Source: JAPLHP01 sp963720375
Lineage (GTDB): Bacteria > Chloroflexota > Dehalococcoidia > UBA2247 > RBG-13-53-26
Reading direction: 5' to 3'
Assembly (NCBI GenBank): GCA_963720375.1
Contig: CAVRFM010000025.1
Coordinates: 13,453-77,452 of the forward strand
Length of the DNA: 64,000 bases
A program made the translations under genes and the position numbers. Of this stretch, positions 25,283 through 35,120 are shown piece after piece. The notes below the pieces were generated by a model. The model did not search any database and was not told the DNA's origin. It saw nothing but the letters and a program-made list of their open reading frames with translations. Each line of letters opens with the position of its first letter. Position 1 is the stretch's first letter.

Positions 25283-25389
25283 ACACCTGTTTTTCTACTT
25301 CTGGCAAGGTAACAAAATACCCAACTGTCCTCAGAAGAAACAGTTTCTCCAAGAGCCACTGGCCCGTGCAGGCTGGGTTGCGGATCTGG

Positions 25390-26691
25390 TCAGCCCAGCC
25401 CCATCGCAGTGAAGAACTGGGATATCTTGTCCTTGATCTGGTCTACACTCGTGTAACGCTTGTCGCAGATATCCATCCCTATGCGCAGGTACGGGACGCC
25501 GAGTTCACGGCACGTCTCGCACGCCATACTGGCAGTGGCCGCCATGTCCTTGTGGCCCATATGGCCAGGGAAGATGACACAGTCGATCTTGTAGTCTCTG
25601 ACGATTCGTCTCATATCGGCAAGAACGTTGTCTGCCAAACCTCGTGCCTGGTGTACCATGGGTCCGTGCTGTAGAGCTCTCTTGGCCAGCCCCCGGAACA
25701 TGGCATCCTCAGTTGAGGTATCCACCAATTCGTAGGGGCAGTAGCTCACCATGTCCATAGCAATCACTGCTCCCCACTCCTGCTCCAGCCACGGGGCCAG
25801 CTCAGAGAAGAACATGGGTTGGATGTCATACCAGAGCAGCCTGATCTTCTGATTGGGCACCTCCGGCCTGTTCTCACGTATTCGCGCTTCGGCGTTGGCC
25901 ACAAGGTCCCTGTACCATTGCGTTTTTGCAGGGTCCCCGGCGCCGCCGGTATTGAGGGTGTAGAAGCCTGACATTGGCATGATGTAGCTGTGGGGCGCGG
26001 GCACCGCGCGCCTCAGGTCGCTGTACTCCAGCCACAGTGCATACCCCTTGTTGGTTTCCTCCACAACCCTTTTGAGGCGGTCCATATCCATGGACTTGCC
26101 AGTATGCTTTTCGACAAACTCAACCATCCTCTTCAGTTCCCCGGCGTAGTAGTCGAAAGCTCGCGTATCGTCGTGATAGGGAGGGTCAGGGGCAAAAACG
26201 GGAACGTCCCGCCAGTCCGGGTGGTTCATGAACGCTGCGTGCAAGCCGGCCACGCCGTCACATGGCTCGGTCAGAGCCAGATACGCTGTGGGAATGGGCA
26301 ACAGCCCGGCAACCTGATAGTAGAGCAGGAGCCGCAGAAGCGTGCAACAGTCTGAAGGAACCCCCAGTCTGTCCATCTCCTCCAGGTCTTCTATAGTGTG
26401 CGGGCTTCCCCCAGTGCCACCCGCGGCAAACTGCTGCTGAACGTGAAAATACCCGGGGACGTACATGGCTGTCAGTATCTCGACGGGATTGGTGTACTGG
26501 CTGGCCAAGAACGGCTTCCCTTGTTCGACGCACTCAATAATCACTCTGTGGTTGTCTATTATGTTCTCGACTAGGAAAGCCTGTAGATTCCCCATTTCAC
26601 CCGGGTCCGCTTTGAGGACTTCCAGCAATGGCTGGAACATGGTGACTTCCTCTCTCATTCTGGACAGGCTTCTCTCTTTCTTCTCATCCAT
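25390..26691 (-). CDS. 2-hydroxyacyl-CoA dehydratase / benzoyl-CoA reductase-type subunit (HGD-D)
   Basis: This 433-residue protein of the HGD-D family (HgdB/BcrB/BcrC type) normally binds a [4Fe-4S] cluster and forms a heterodimer for ATP-driven dehydration or ring reduction. Visible family features include CVIFPGHMGHKDMAA and CETCRELGVPYLRIGMD near the C-terminus. Its ATG overlaps the stop of the preceding paralogue by eight bases (ATGGATGA) once that gene's frame is repaired. No activator ATPase (HgdC/BcrA) is in the window. Confidence 0.82.
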   Translation of the reverse strand: MDEKKERSLSRMREEVTMFQPLLEVLKADPGEMGNLQAFLVENIIDNHRVIIECVEQGKPFLASQYTNPVEILTAMYVPGYFHVQQQFAAGGTGGSPHTIEDLEEMDRLGVPSDCCTLLRLLLYYQVAGLLPIPTAYLALTEPCDGVAGLHAAFMNHPDWRDVPVFAPDPPYHDDTRAFDYYAGELKRMVEFVEKHTGKSMDMDRLKRVVEETNKGYALWLEYSDLRRAVPAPHSYIMPMSGFYTLNTGGAGDPAKTQWYRDLVANAEARIRENRPEVPNQKIRLLWYDIQPMFFSELAPWLEQEWGAVIAMDMVSYCPYELVDTSTEDAMFRGLAKRALQHGPMVHQARGLADNVLADMRRIVRDYKIDCVIFPGHMGHKDMAATASMACETCRELGVPYLRIGMDICDKRYTSVDQIKDKISQFFTAMGLG

Positions 26692-27849
26692 GTTTGCCCC
26701 CCAATGTCTCCAGAAATGCCTGGATCCTTGTTCTCAACTGACCGACACCGCTCAGAGTATATTCGCGGTCCATGCACAGAAGGGGTATTTTCGCTTTCCT
26801 TGAAGTCATTTTCCAGCGAGTATTGCTCAAACCCCCATAGCTCACAGAATGTTAGTCGCACAAAAATGACGCCGTTCACGTTGAAATCCTTAATCATGTT
26901 CTTGATAAACTTGACTCTTTCCCCGTATCTGGTATACATGCGAGCACACGATGGGCGATCAGCAACATAGTACTGTGCTAAGGCTGTCAATGGGTCATCG
27001 ATGTTCTGATCCACATCCCTCCATATCATTCTGGAGCCAAAACAAAGAGAATCGGTTACCACCAGACCACCTTGAGCTTCGATAACCTTCAAGTATTCCG
27101 GATTGTCCAGTTCGCCGCCCATGATCATCAATCTGGCTCGGTGGTCAGAATGGCCGCTTGCCCTGCCAACATCCTCCAGCAACTCACCAAGCAACTGGTT
27201 GTACCGGCTCGCCCGGCATGGCAGTACCGGCGACAGTGACGGCCAGCATCTCAGCTCCCGTGATCGGCGGTCTTTCCCTCTTGCGCAGCTCGTAGAGGTC
27301 TCTCTGGCGGCGCCGCGATGTGTTATGAAGCGCTATTGCCTCCCTCAGCTTGGCATCGGTTATCTCAACCCGGAAATGCTCTTGCATATTCTCCCGGAGA
27401 ATGACAAGTTCGCTACGGAACCACTCCACCTGTGCCGGCTCATCCTTTCTGGGGAGACTGAGAATCTTCACGAAGGGGGTCTTCATCTGGCGTATCCAGT
27501 GGTCATAAAGGCGGCGTATGTGGTCGCAGCTGTTGAGAATGACCAGGCCATCCGGGAAATCGTACTCGCCTTTGAGCGCCAAATTGAATGCGTGACGGGG
27601 AAAGGAGCAATTGATATTGCCGAGGTAGGCATGTGACAATTCTGTGCCTGTGCTGCCTGTAGCCCTGACTCGAAACGGGAGGAATCCGGCGGCAGAAATC
27701 ATCTCTACAGGCATCGCTGCGCAGAAGTATCCCACGGTCTTGCCGCCCTGGTCTTTCCACTTCTGCACCTCAGGATTGACGATGGTCTGAGCTGCTTCGG
27801 AGAATGTTTGGAAGGCCCTGGATTTGATATTCGTCTGCAATGGCTCCAC
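26684..27849 (-). pseudogene. Second HGD-D type subunit, interrupted by two single-base frameshifts
   Basis: The N-terminal 220 residues (27849 to about 27210) and the C-terminal part lie in different frames. At about 27217 one extra G in CCGGGCG shifts the frame; removing it restores MPASRYNQLLGELLEDVG. At about 26800 one extra A in GAAAGCG shifts it again; removing it restores KEAKIPLLCMDREYTLSGVG and a stop at 26684. The repaired protein has about 387 residues, normal for the family. The start is GTG 27849 or TTG 27840, the latter better spaced from GGAGG. Sequencing error or recent decay are both possible. Confidence 0.78.
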
Positions 27850-27938
27850 CTCCTCTTTGACGGTTGTCTGCTGCTTTGGCTGAAAGGAAATCCCTCAGGA
27901 GTCACACACCAAATTGGCCTTGCCGCCCAGACCCCAGT

Positions 27939-29666
27939 CTATCCGTACTTCTTGGGCTTCGCCGAATCCTGCACCTTCTTCTTGACCTTGAAGACCTCGT
28001 CTACCAGCGACTCCGGCTCCTTCTTGTCTGACTCCTCCCATGGCTTGGCCAGATTCAGGTCCTTGGCGATGATCTTGTAGCAGTTGTAGGACTCGCTCGA
28101 CCCGGCGTTGGACCCCAGGTGCCAGCAGCCGCCGGTGGCGTAGAGGTTCTTGATCGGCGTCCGGTGGTTGGCCAGCTCCGGAGTGGGCCGGTTGCCCTCG
28201 ACCTGCCAGGAGTTGCGGTCTATGCCGGCCATAGTCCCCATAGGCGCCAGGTTCTTCATGCGCAGGTGGTCAAAAGGACTGTTGGTGTCAACGCCGATGA
28301 CGTTGTCCCACGTCATGTTGGGGGCATACTGCTGCCAGATCTGGATCAGTTCGTCTGCATAGCGCTCCTTGATCTCCAGCCATTCCTTCTCCGTGTGTCT
28401 CGTAGCCGGCGGCGCCAACTGCTCGTTCTGGACACGTGCTTGCCCGGAGGAGCGTAGGAGGGATCAGCCAGGCTGTGGCAGCCGACCGTGGGTGCGTAGT
28501 CCTCAAAGGGCGGCCATTTCCCCATCTTCATGTACATGCACTCCCGGGCGATGTGGTCGGGGCTGGAGTCCGGCTGCATGCCCAGCCACTCGCATTCATG
28601 GATGTCCGGGATGAAGGCCTCCGCCTTGTACTTGGGGGCCTCGTGAACCGCGAAGGTGTACCACATCAGGCAGCCGAAGCTCTTCTCGATGAGTTCCACC
28701 CGCTTCGCCAGCACGGGGTCGATGTACTCCCGGCCAATCAGATCAAAGCAGAGTTGCTGCGGCGCCATGCCGGCGCTGACCACGATCTTGTTGGCCTTGA
28801 TCTGGCTGCCGTCCATGAGTCGGATGCCCTTGGCGGTGCCGTTCTCGATGATGACCTTGTCCACTTCGGCATGGGTGTAGAACTTGCAGCCCATGTGCAC
28901 CAGTATCTGGTGCGCTGCGTGGGCTATCTGGTGCGTCCCGCCCGGGGTGAAGCCTATCAGGGGCAGGTAGGAGGCGAAGCCCATGGCCGTGGGTCCGCAG
29001 CCGGACTCATTGATGTCGTTGACGCCGGAGACCGCAAATCTGAGGATGCAGGACTGCAGCTCCGGGCTCTCGAACCATTCCTTGATCACGCGCATGGTGC
29101 TGGCGCTGAGGGCCAGCCCATCGGGGGTGAATCCAGCCTCGACCATCTTCGGGAAGAACTCCAACTGCCTGTTCAGGATCCGGGGTCAGCTCTGACCTCC
29201 GCCGGATTGAACATCAGGTCTGCCTGGACTCTCCAGTACTCCCTGCTCCGCTGCATCGCCGACAGCTTCAGCCACTTGTCGGCATCCTTCTTGGAGAACC
29301 GGGCGATCTGCTCCGCCGGCGTTCCTGTTAGGATCGTACTTCGGCTGTAGATGCCTAGTGCGGTCTCGTTGTTCTTGAAGACAAAGCCATCGCTGCACAG
29401 GTGCTGATCCCAGCGGCCCCCATACTCCCAGAACTCCGGGAAATCGCGCCAGACGGGCAGGTAGTACATGGGCAGGATGATGTTGGCATGGGTGTTCCCG
29501 CGGAACCCCGGAGCCGAAGTCTCTTCGGTGGCCAGACACCCGCCGATCTCATGCCTCCTCTCAAAGATGCCGACGCTCATGCCCCCATATTTCATCAGGT
29601 ACATCGCCAGCAGCAGGCCCTTGTTGCCTCCTCCGATTATCACTGCATCGAACGCAGATCAGCCAT
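27939..29666 (-). pseudogene. Phytoene-desaturase-like FAD oxidoreductase, broken by three frameshifts
   Basis: This is a close paralogue of the intact gene at 62038-63771. The ATG at 29666 follows GGAGG. Single missing bases near 29651, 29183 and 28433 split it into four frame segments. Repair of each restores the order found in the intact copy: FAD motif IIGGGNKG, ERRHEIGG.LATEETSAPGF, then the GGTHQIAHA.HQILV block and the C-terminal NLYATGG motif. Full length would be about 575 residues. It belongs to the FAD-dependent NAD(P)-binding Rossmann amine-oxidase/phytoene desaturase superfamily; substrate unknown. Confidence 0.82.
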
Positions 29667-29736
29667 CGTACCTCCTTCCTGTTGATGGAATGCCTATGTG
29701 AAAATCATCAAAATGGTAGTCTTCCGGGGATTAGCA

Positions 29737-31207
29737 TCAGACTGCCCTGGCATCAGCTTTCTCCTGTCTGTGTTCCAGGCTTGCTTTGACTTTCGAATAG
29801 TAGGCTGCATAGCCGAGCGATCTAATGGCCAAATCCAGGTCAAGATAGGCAGGCAGGCCTCGTGCTTGTAGCTGGCGTGACATCTCCTGAATGGCCGATA
29901 AGCTAGTCCCGTAGATCCACACGTTCACTGTCTTCGAGCAGCCTCTGGTGAATCTATCCAGCATGTCCACAATCATGGGGAACATGGGCACAAGCTGCCT
30001 GCCGCAGGCAAAGACAATGGTGGCACAATCCACATTGGCGTCACTCAGCACCAGGGACAGTGTACCTTCGAGAACCACGAATGGGTTAGACGAGGACATA
30101 CTCCGCGAGTCAGACATAGCCGGCCCTATGTCAACCGGGTTGCCTCCCAGCCTGGGAAACAATGCCGACAGCTTGCCGACGGTATCTGAGGAGAAGCGGG
30201 CTACAGACAGTCCTGAGGCTGATGCTGCATCGGCGGCTATTACGCCCTGCCCGCCGGTAAGGGTAATAACGGCGAAACGGTTCCCAGCCGGAAGAGGCTG
30301 AAAGAGAAGCGTCCTGGGTACTTCAAACAGCTCCTGCCAGGTGTTGACCCGTATTGCTCCGACCTGCCTTAAGGCGGTGTCGTATATCTTGTCAGTACCG
30401 ACCAGTGAACCTGTATGGGAGGCCGAGGCTCTGGCTCCGGCCTCGCTGCGCCCTGTTTTCAGGACCACCAGCGGTTTGGTGGCCGTCAGCCTCCGGGCGG
30501 CCTTCATGGAATTCTTCTCCATCCCTGACATCTTCGAGATGCATGGCCACGACTTTGGTGTCAGGGTCATCGGCAAAATAGTTCATCATGTCGACTTCAT
30601 TAACGTCGCACTTGTTGCCGATATCGCACATCTTGCTGATGGGATAAGCCCAGTCGTCCAGGGGCATCTGGTGAGGGCCGATAGAACCTGTCTGGCCGCA
30701 CAGACCTATCCCGCCCTTTTCAATTCTGTCGTTGTCTGTATAGGGTGGAACCGTGACCAAGCCGTTGGCTGAATTGACAACGCCGAATGTATTGGGCCCC
30801 ATGATGCGTATCCCCGAATGGCGCGCGATCTCGGTCAGTTGTCTCTGGAGTCCCGCACCATCCTCACCCGACTCGGTGAATCCTTCAGAGAGCACAATGG
30901 CTGCCTTCACGCCCCTAAGGGCGCATTTCTGGACGATCTCGGGTATTGTTGGCGGCGGAGTAATCACCACCGCCAGGTCTGCATCCCCGGGCACCTCGCT
31001 GATGTCGGTGTACGCCTTCAGGCCAAGTACCTCACGGTATTTCGCCGGATCAGGATTGACGGGGTATATGCCGCCGCGGAAACCGAAGTGGAGCATGTTC
31101 CTGATCACCCAGTGGGCAGTTCCTGGCATCTCTCTCAGCGAACCGAAGACGGAAACGCCCCGGGGTTCGAAGAAAGCCTGCATGTTGTCGTTGTTATCAG
31201 TACTCAA
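29737..31207 (-). pseudogene. ADP-forming acyl-CoA synthetase alpha-like subunit, one frameshift
   Basis: The first 230 residues hold a CoA-binding Rossmann domain (MQAFFEPRGVSVFGSLR, then ITPPPTIPEIVQKCALRGVK) and the second part the succinyl-CoA ligase-like flavodoxin domain (LVVLKTGRSEAGARASASHTG, LTGGQGVIAADA). They lie in two frames with a one-base loss near 30549. Repair gives DVRDGEKNSMKAARRL and about 490 residues. The family makes or breaks acyl-CoA with ADP/ATP. No ATP-grasp beta subunit is fused or adjacent. The start is TTG at 31207. Confidence 0.78.
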
Positions 31208-31362
31208 CTCCGCACCTCAAACACACACAGTATACAATATAGGCCCTGCAATTGGGCATGCCTCCCAATCAGAAGGTTGTGATATTAATAGTCTCCTCAG
31301 TTGCATTACTGATCCTCCCTGGAATAGGATACGACTTGGCATGGCCTATGAGTTTTGATCCA

Positions 31363-31446
31363 TGGTGGGGAAGGGGAGACTCAACTCCCACGCCTCGCGG
31401 CACATGGTCCTAAGCCATGCCTGTCTGCCAATTCCAGCACTTCCCC
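31363..31446 (-). tRNA. tRNA-Leu (anticodon TAG), CCA encoded
   Basis: On the minus strand the acceptor GGGGAAG pairs with CTTCCCC, followed by A and an encoded CCA. The anticodon stem CATGG/CCATG closes the loop CTTAGGA with anticodon TAG. A long class II variable arm (TGCCGCGAGGCG) identifies leucine. The T-stem GGGAG/CTCCC closes a loop of only six bases (TTGAGT) instead of TTCGAGT, so the C56-equivalent is missing. Confidence 0.85.
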
Positions 31447-31686
31447 AAACACAAAGCGGCTTCATATTTTATCATGTTGCTTAACACTCTGACTAATATT
31501 CCCTGGTAGCTGCCAGCAATCACCTGATAATAGTCCTGTTCAACTGAAGCCAAGCGTACACTTGATGATGCGACCATCCGGGACTCAAAGGATAGAGTAT
31601 AATCCAGCCTAAATAGCTACAGCACTTGGGTATCGCGATGCAAAGGCCTGCTGGGTAGACCAGAAGGAGCCAGAAGGAGTCTGAGG

Positions 31687-31989
31687 ATGACAACAGTCGT
31701 GAACATCAGGCAATGCCCGGATTTCGACCCGGAGGAGAATGATGTGTATATCGGGAGAGAGAATACAAGCTGGCGGTTGTCTGAGTCCCCGTGGCACAAC
31801 CCATACAAATTCCCTGATGATGGCACTAGGGAAGAAGTCATCGAGAAGTACCGGCAGTACATTCTCTCTAAACCTGATTTGCTGGCGCGCCTTCCCGAAC
31901 TAAAGGGGAAGAGGCTGGGCTGCTGGTGCAAGCCGAAACCCTGTCACGGCGATGTGCTGATTCAATTACTACAGGAGAGTGGGAAATGA
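31687..31989 (+). CDS. DUF4326 domain protein
   Basis: This 100-residue protein carries nearly all of the DUF4326 pattern: VVNIRQCP, YIGRENTSW, SPWHNPYKFPDDGTREEVIEKY and GKRLGCWCKPKPCHGDVL. The cysteine/histidine cluster (CWC...PCHGD) probably binds metal. The family is common in phages and mobile regions and has no known function. The gene opens an accessory stretch and lies 22 bases before another small gene on the same strand. Confidence 0.85.
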   Translation: MTTVVNIRQCPDFDPEENDVYIGRENTSWRLSESPWHNPYKFPDDGTREEVIEKYRQYILSKPDLLARLPELKGKRLGCWCKPKPCHGDVLIQLLQESGK

Positions 31990-32011
31990 CATTTGGTGTT
32001 AAGTAGGAGAC

Positions 32012-32221
32012 ATGGAATCTGAAATGACCAAAGCCGTGAACACGATGCAGGATAGTTGGCCTCAGCCTTTCAAGCGATCACCCGTTGAGGATGGCCGCAA
32101 CGTGGCTCTGTTGCCATTCAAGCTGGGTGTGCATCTCATTAAAGGAGCTAATGCTGAAGTTGATAGAGCTGGGGAGGAGGTATCCCGGCTGAGAAATGCG
32201 CTGGAAGGTGAAGAAGAGTAG
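32012..32221 (+). CDS. Small hypothetical protein
   Basis: This 69-residue ORF starts four bases after AGGAG, just after the DUF4326 gene. It is mostly polar, with an acidic helical C-terminus (NAEVDRAGEEVSRLRNALEGEEE) able to form a coiled coil. I do not recognise it. The ribosome site and position support translation, but conservation is unknown. Confidence 0.45.
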   Translation: MESEMTKAVNTMQDSWPQPFKRSPVEDGRNVALLPFKLGVHLIKGANAEVDRAGEEVSRLRNALEGEEE

Positions 32222-32250
32222 CGAGCGTCAATATATTCCAATGGGAGGCA

Positions 32251-33088
32251 TCATCCAAGTGACAGCTTCGAAAAGCCGAACTCCACCGCCTTCTTGTTGC
32301 TCATGTTCAACCCCCCGAAGGAATTGTAGGCGTATAGGCAAGACTCCTCAACGTCGAGAAGTGCTTGCGGTCATATCGTTCCAGAAAGCGCAGCGCCACT
32401 TCCACCGCGTCGTCGCTATTCATGTTCAGACCACCAAAGTTATTGTAGGCAAATAAGCATAATTCCTTGAACAGCTCGAAATCCTTGTCGGCGTATTGCT
32501 CTAACCAGATCTTGGCGACTGCGAAAGCTTTACTGTTGCTCATGTTCAGACCACCAAAGGGAGTGTAAAGAAATTCTTGAAGACCTTGAGAGTGTTTACC
32601 TTTGGATGTCTCGCTGTGGGTTGGCTAATCATAACGCTCGACAACTCAGTTGAACCGCGCGAGCGTGGATGGTCTTCTTCCAGGCGGCTGTCTAGATGTT
32701 GTTTGACAGCAGCAGCAAGTTTCGGCAGATGCTGCTCAAAGGGTGAGGGGAAAGCGCTAGCCGCTGGGATGCGGCCGGGAAGAACTCAACCCATTGGGTC
32801 GTGCATTCTCTATACGCAACGGAATTATTGGGATTCTATTGTTTGCGGCTATTGCCGTTCATTCTGCACAGCTCTAGAGGCATCAGAGTCTGATGAAAAC
32901 ACCAGTACCACTACTTGGCTTTCCCTGACGGCCTTAGCCAATTGCTCAGGAAACAATCCACCTGGAATGAGGTCTCGCTTGTCCATGAAACACTTGATGC
33001 CCACGCTTTCCAAATAGTCGTAGACGGTATTAGCAGCTTTTTGATCCTCGTCTTTGACAGAATGACTTATGAAAACCGCGTGATCCAT
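32251..33088 (-). pseudogene. TIR-domain protein with C-terminal 40-residue repeats, frameshifted
   Basis: The gene starts at ATG 33088 after GGGAG. Residues 1-79 form a TIR domain (MDHAVFISHSVKDEDQ, the GIKCFMDKRDLIPGG loop, and SDSDASRAVQNE with the glutamate in the place of the NADase catalytic Glu). Single-base shifts near 32853, about 32785, 32567 and 32330 break the frame. Following them gives IPIIPLRIENA, then FPSPFEQHLPKLAAAV, and then repeats ending at TGA 32251. The original protein had about 278 residues. TIR proteins with repeat or sensor regions act in prokaryotic immunity; that role is inferred. Confidence 0.68.
32302..32558 (-). repeat. 120-bp coding tandem repeat (FGGLNM motif)
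   Basis: The motif FGGLNM is encoded at 32558, 32438 and 32319 with spacing of 120 and 119 bases. Each unit of 40 residues reads roughly helix, LExYxxKdF, helix, then AYxxFGGLNM. The 119-base spacing marks a one-base loss. It forms the C-terminal half of the TIR gene. Confidence 0.7.
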
Positions 33089-33290
33089 TGCGTCTCCCTG
33101 CCGGAGCTAATGCTCATGCGACATTATAGCACTCTTGACCTCAGCTTGGATACAGCGCGAAACAGACTCAAATCCTACAAGGCCGCCAAGTGATCCCAAA
33201 TGGCCTCTTGAATATCAACGCTATGTGTTTCTACTGCTGAATATTGCGCCAGCCCTTAGGCGCATCCTAGGAGAGGCACGGCTTGTACGG

Positions 33291-33320
33291 TTGACATGCC
33301 CGCCGATCCTAATCTAAGAT
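33291..33320 (+). promoter_or_regulatory. Candidate promoter of the RusA / REase-HEPN pair
   Basis: A perfect TTGACA at 33291 is followed after 18 bases by TAAGAT at 33315. An inverted repeat AAGATTCC/GGAATCTT (33316-33357) begins within the -10 region and would lie in the leader, about 40 bases before the RusA start. Confidence 0.5.
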
Positions 33321-33398
33321 TCCCTAAGATGCTGCAGCAAGATAGATGAGGAATCTTGGGTGCTTCCTTCCCGTTTTGAAAATGACATCGGAGCGTCA

Positions 33399-33797
33399 AT
33401 GTTCTTTGAGTTTCTAATACCGAGACGCCCTGTTTCATCGCAGGCAAAAGATAACAAACACCTTCAAGCATGGAAGAATTTCGTCTGCGCGGAAGCAGGC
33501 AGGATCTGGTCAGGGACTCCGCATAATGGCAGTCACCTACATCTTACATTGGTCTATGTCTGTGACGATTCACCAGCCGACGTAGACAATATCATCAAAC
33601 CTATTCAAGATGCATTAGTAGGTCTAGTTTATGACGATGATTTCTTAATTGACGATGTAGAAGCACACAGGCGGCCACTTACAGATACTTTTGACATTGC
33701 CGCTTGTCCGAGTCCTCTGGTAAATGGCATACTGTCAGGTACCGAGTGTGTCTATGTAAGGGTGAACGAATCGACGTCTCTGGAGAGTTATCTATGA
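33399..33797 (+). CDS. RusA-like Holliday junction resolvase family protein
   Basis: This 132-residue protein starts at ATG 33399 after GGAG with five bases spacing. It has the RusA pattern: an N-terminal PRRPVSSQAKD strand, then the catalytic region SPADVDNIIKPIQDALVGLVYDDD, where the aspartates bind metal, followed by DDVEAHRR. RusA enzymes cut Holliday junctions and are typical of prophages. Here it overlaps the next gene by four bases (ATGA), forming a two-gene unit with a nuclease-HEPN protein. No phage structural genes are near. Confidence 0.8.
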   Translation: MFFEFLIPRRPVSSQAKDNKHLQAWKNFVCAEAGRIWSGTPHNGSHLHLTLVYVCDDSPADVDNIIKPIQDALVGLVYDDDFLIDDVEAHRRPLTDTFDIAACPSPLVNGILSGTECVYVRVNESTSLESYL

Positions 33798-34460
33798 TTG
33801 ACAAACCCGACAATATCCACAGTTCGCTTATATCGAGAGTCGCACAGGAATATGAGAGACTTGGGTACAAAGTCATCATCGAACCCAAGGTTTCAGATTT
33901 GCCTTTTGATCTAGCCTCATATCCCGGACTTGCTGGCAATGAAAACGGAAAACGAAGGCTACATCATTGAGGTCAAAGGTTCGGTCAAATATGCGTCAGT
34001 AGAGCGATTCCGTGAAGTTGCTGAAACGGTGGCTCAACACAGAGGCTGGCGTTTCTTGCTCGTCACGGGAGATGATGTCTCACCAAATGAGCCGGAACAA
34101 AAGAGTGAGAAACTGTTGTCTTGGAGGCAAATTCTCAGTCGAAAAGCTAAGGGCGAAAACCTCTTTCGTCTTGGTGAATATGAAGGGGCATTCTTGTCCT
34201 TTTGGGGAATACTTGAAGCGATGATGCGTAAACGAGCAGAGCAAGCCTCTCTTCCCATAGAACGTTTTCCCACCTCGGCTCTCATGAAGCATCTATATTC
34301 GCAAGGTGAACTATCGGTTGAGCAATTCGATACTCTGATGAAACTACTCAAGACCAGAAACGAATTTGTTCATGGCTTTCAAGCACGACCTTTGAAAGGC
34401 GCTGCCAAGGAGTTAGAGAAAACGGTAAATGAGCTAGCAGAGTCATGGCATCCCTCTTAG
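33794..34460 (+). pseudogene. PD-(D/E)xK nuclease-HEPN fusion protein, one frameshift
   Basis: In the repaired frame the protein has about 222 residues. Residues 10-90 show a restriction-endonuclease-like fold with IPDLLAMK followed about 14 residues later by IIEVKGS, the PD...ExK core of the archaeal-Holliday-resolvase-like group. Residues 110-222 are helical and contain RNEFVH, the Rx4H motif of HEPN RNases. The shift near 33921 lies in a CATATCCC run; adding two bases or removing one restores SYIPDLL. The start overlaps the RusA stop. The domain pair suggests a nucleic-acid-targeting defence protein. Whether the shift is real is open. Confidence 0.68.
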
Positions 34461-34678
34461 AGCGCGCTGTGAGCCATTCACTACTCTGTTGACTGGATCA
34501 AGCAAAGTATGTTCTGCGATCCTGTAAGCTAATCACGCCGAGCTAGAGTGACCTTGATGGTTGGCTGATCTACCCTTAACCTCACCTCGGACACACGGCT
34601 TACTCTTCAAACGCTGTCGCTTCGGATAAACAACTCAGGACGCGTGTTTGAAATAGATATTTCAAATCAATCAAACTC

Positions 34679-34710
34679 GAACCGCCCCTACAGCCTCCTC
34701 GCAATGACAC
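34679..34710. repeat. 32-base dispersed repeat, copy 1
   Basis: The sequence beginning GAACCGCCCCTACAG and ending CGCAATGACAC is identical to 38867-38898. Both copies are intergenic and flank the accessory stretch. Confidence 0.7.
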
Positions 34711-34786
34711 TTGAACACTGGTCAGGTCGGGGACCTGACACCCACACTGATCTAGAGAAGTGGTACCATACCCCCTGCCCCCCTCT

Positions 34787-35120
34787 GGATTCCCGTTTAC
34801 ACGGGAATGACAATGGGTGTTAGCCATGCCGAGTTGTGTCATTCCTGCGGAAGAGGAATCCATGGCATGTCCAGACACCACGTTTCCGGATTCCCACTTG
34901 CGTGGGAATGACATTAATGCAAAGTAATCCACGGATTAAGGATAATCCCCAGGGATTAGCACCCCACAAGCTACAGTGCAGAGGCAAGTCCAATATACAT
35001 ATATCCTGACAGGATTCCAGGGAGTAAACCTTTACGCAATTGGGACTGCGACAGGACTAATGATGAGGAAAAGGGGGATATGGTACCACCTCCCTGGATT
35101 CCTGCGTACGCAGGAATGAC
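34787..35120. repeat. Four short palindromic repeats (GGATTCC...GGAATGAC type)
   Basis: Copies lie at 34787-34810, 34838-34861 (reverse orientation), 34888-34912 and 35096-35120. Each is a hairpin of 9-11 base pairs such as GGATTCCTGCG/CGCAGGAATGAC. Stem bases covary between copies (CCCGTTTAC/ACGGG, CCCACTTGCG/TGGG), so pairing is kept. This is a REP-like family. Confidence 0.75.

Noticed and set aside
26684..27849. Programmed frameshifting in the HGD and FAD genes
   Set aside because: No slippery heptamer with a downstream structure is evident, and shifts occur several times per gene in both directions.
28436..29350. 304-codon plus-strand ORF
   Set aside because: It is antisense to the broken FAD gene, whose protein matches an intact paralogue at 62 kb.
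31363..34460. Prophage or integrative element starting at tRNA-Leu
   Set aside because: DUF4326 and RusA are phage-associated, but I find no integrase, capsid gene or duplicated tRNA 3' end marking attachment sites.
34787..35120. Palindromic repeats considered as CRISPR or integron sites
   Set aside because: Spacing is irregular, copies face both ways and no cas or integrase gene is near. REP-like elements fit better.
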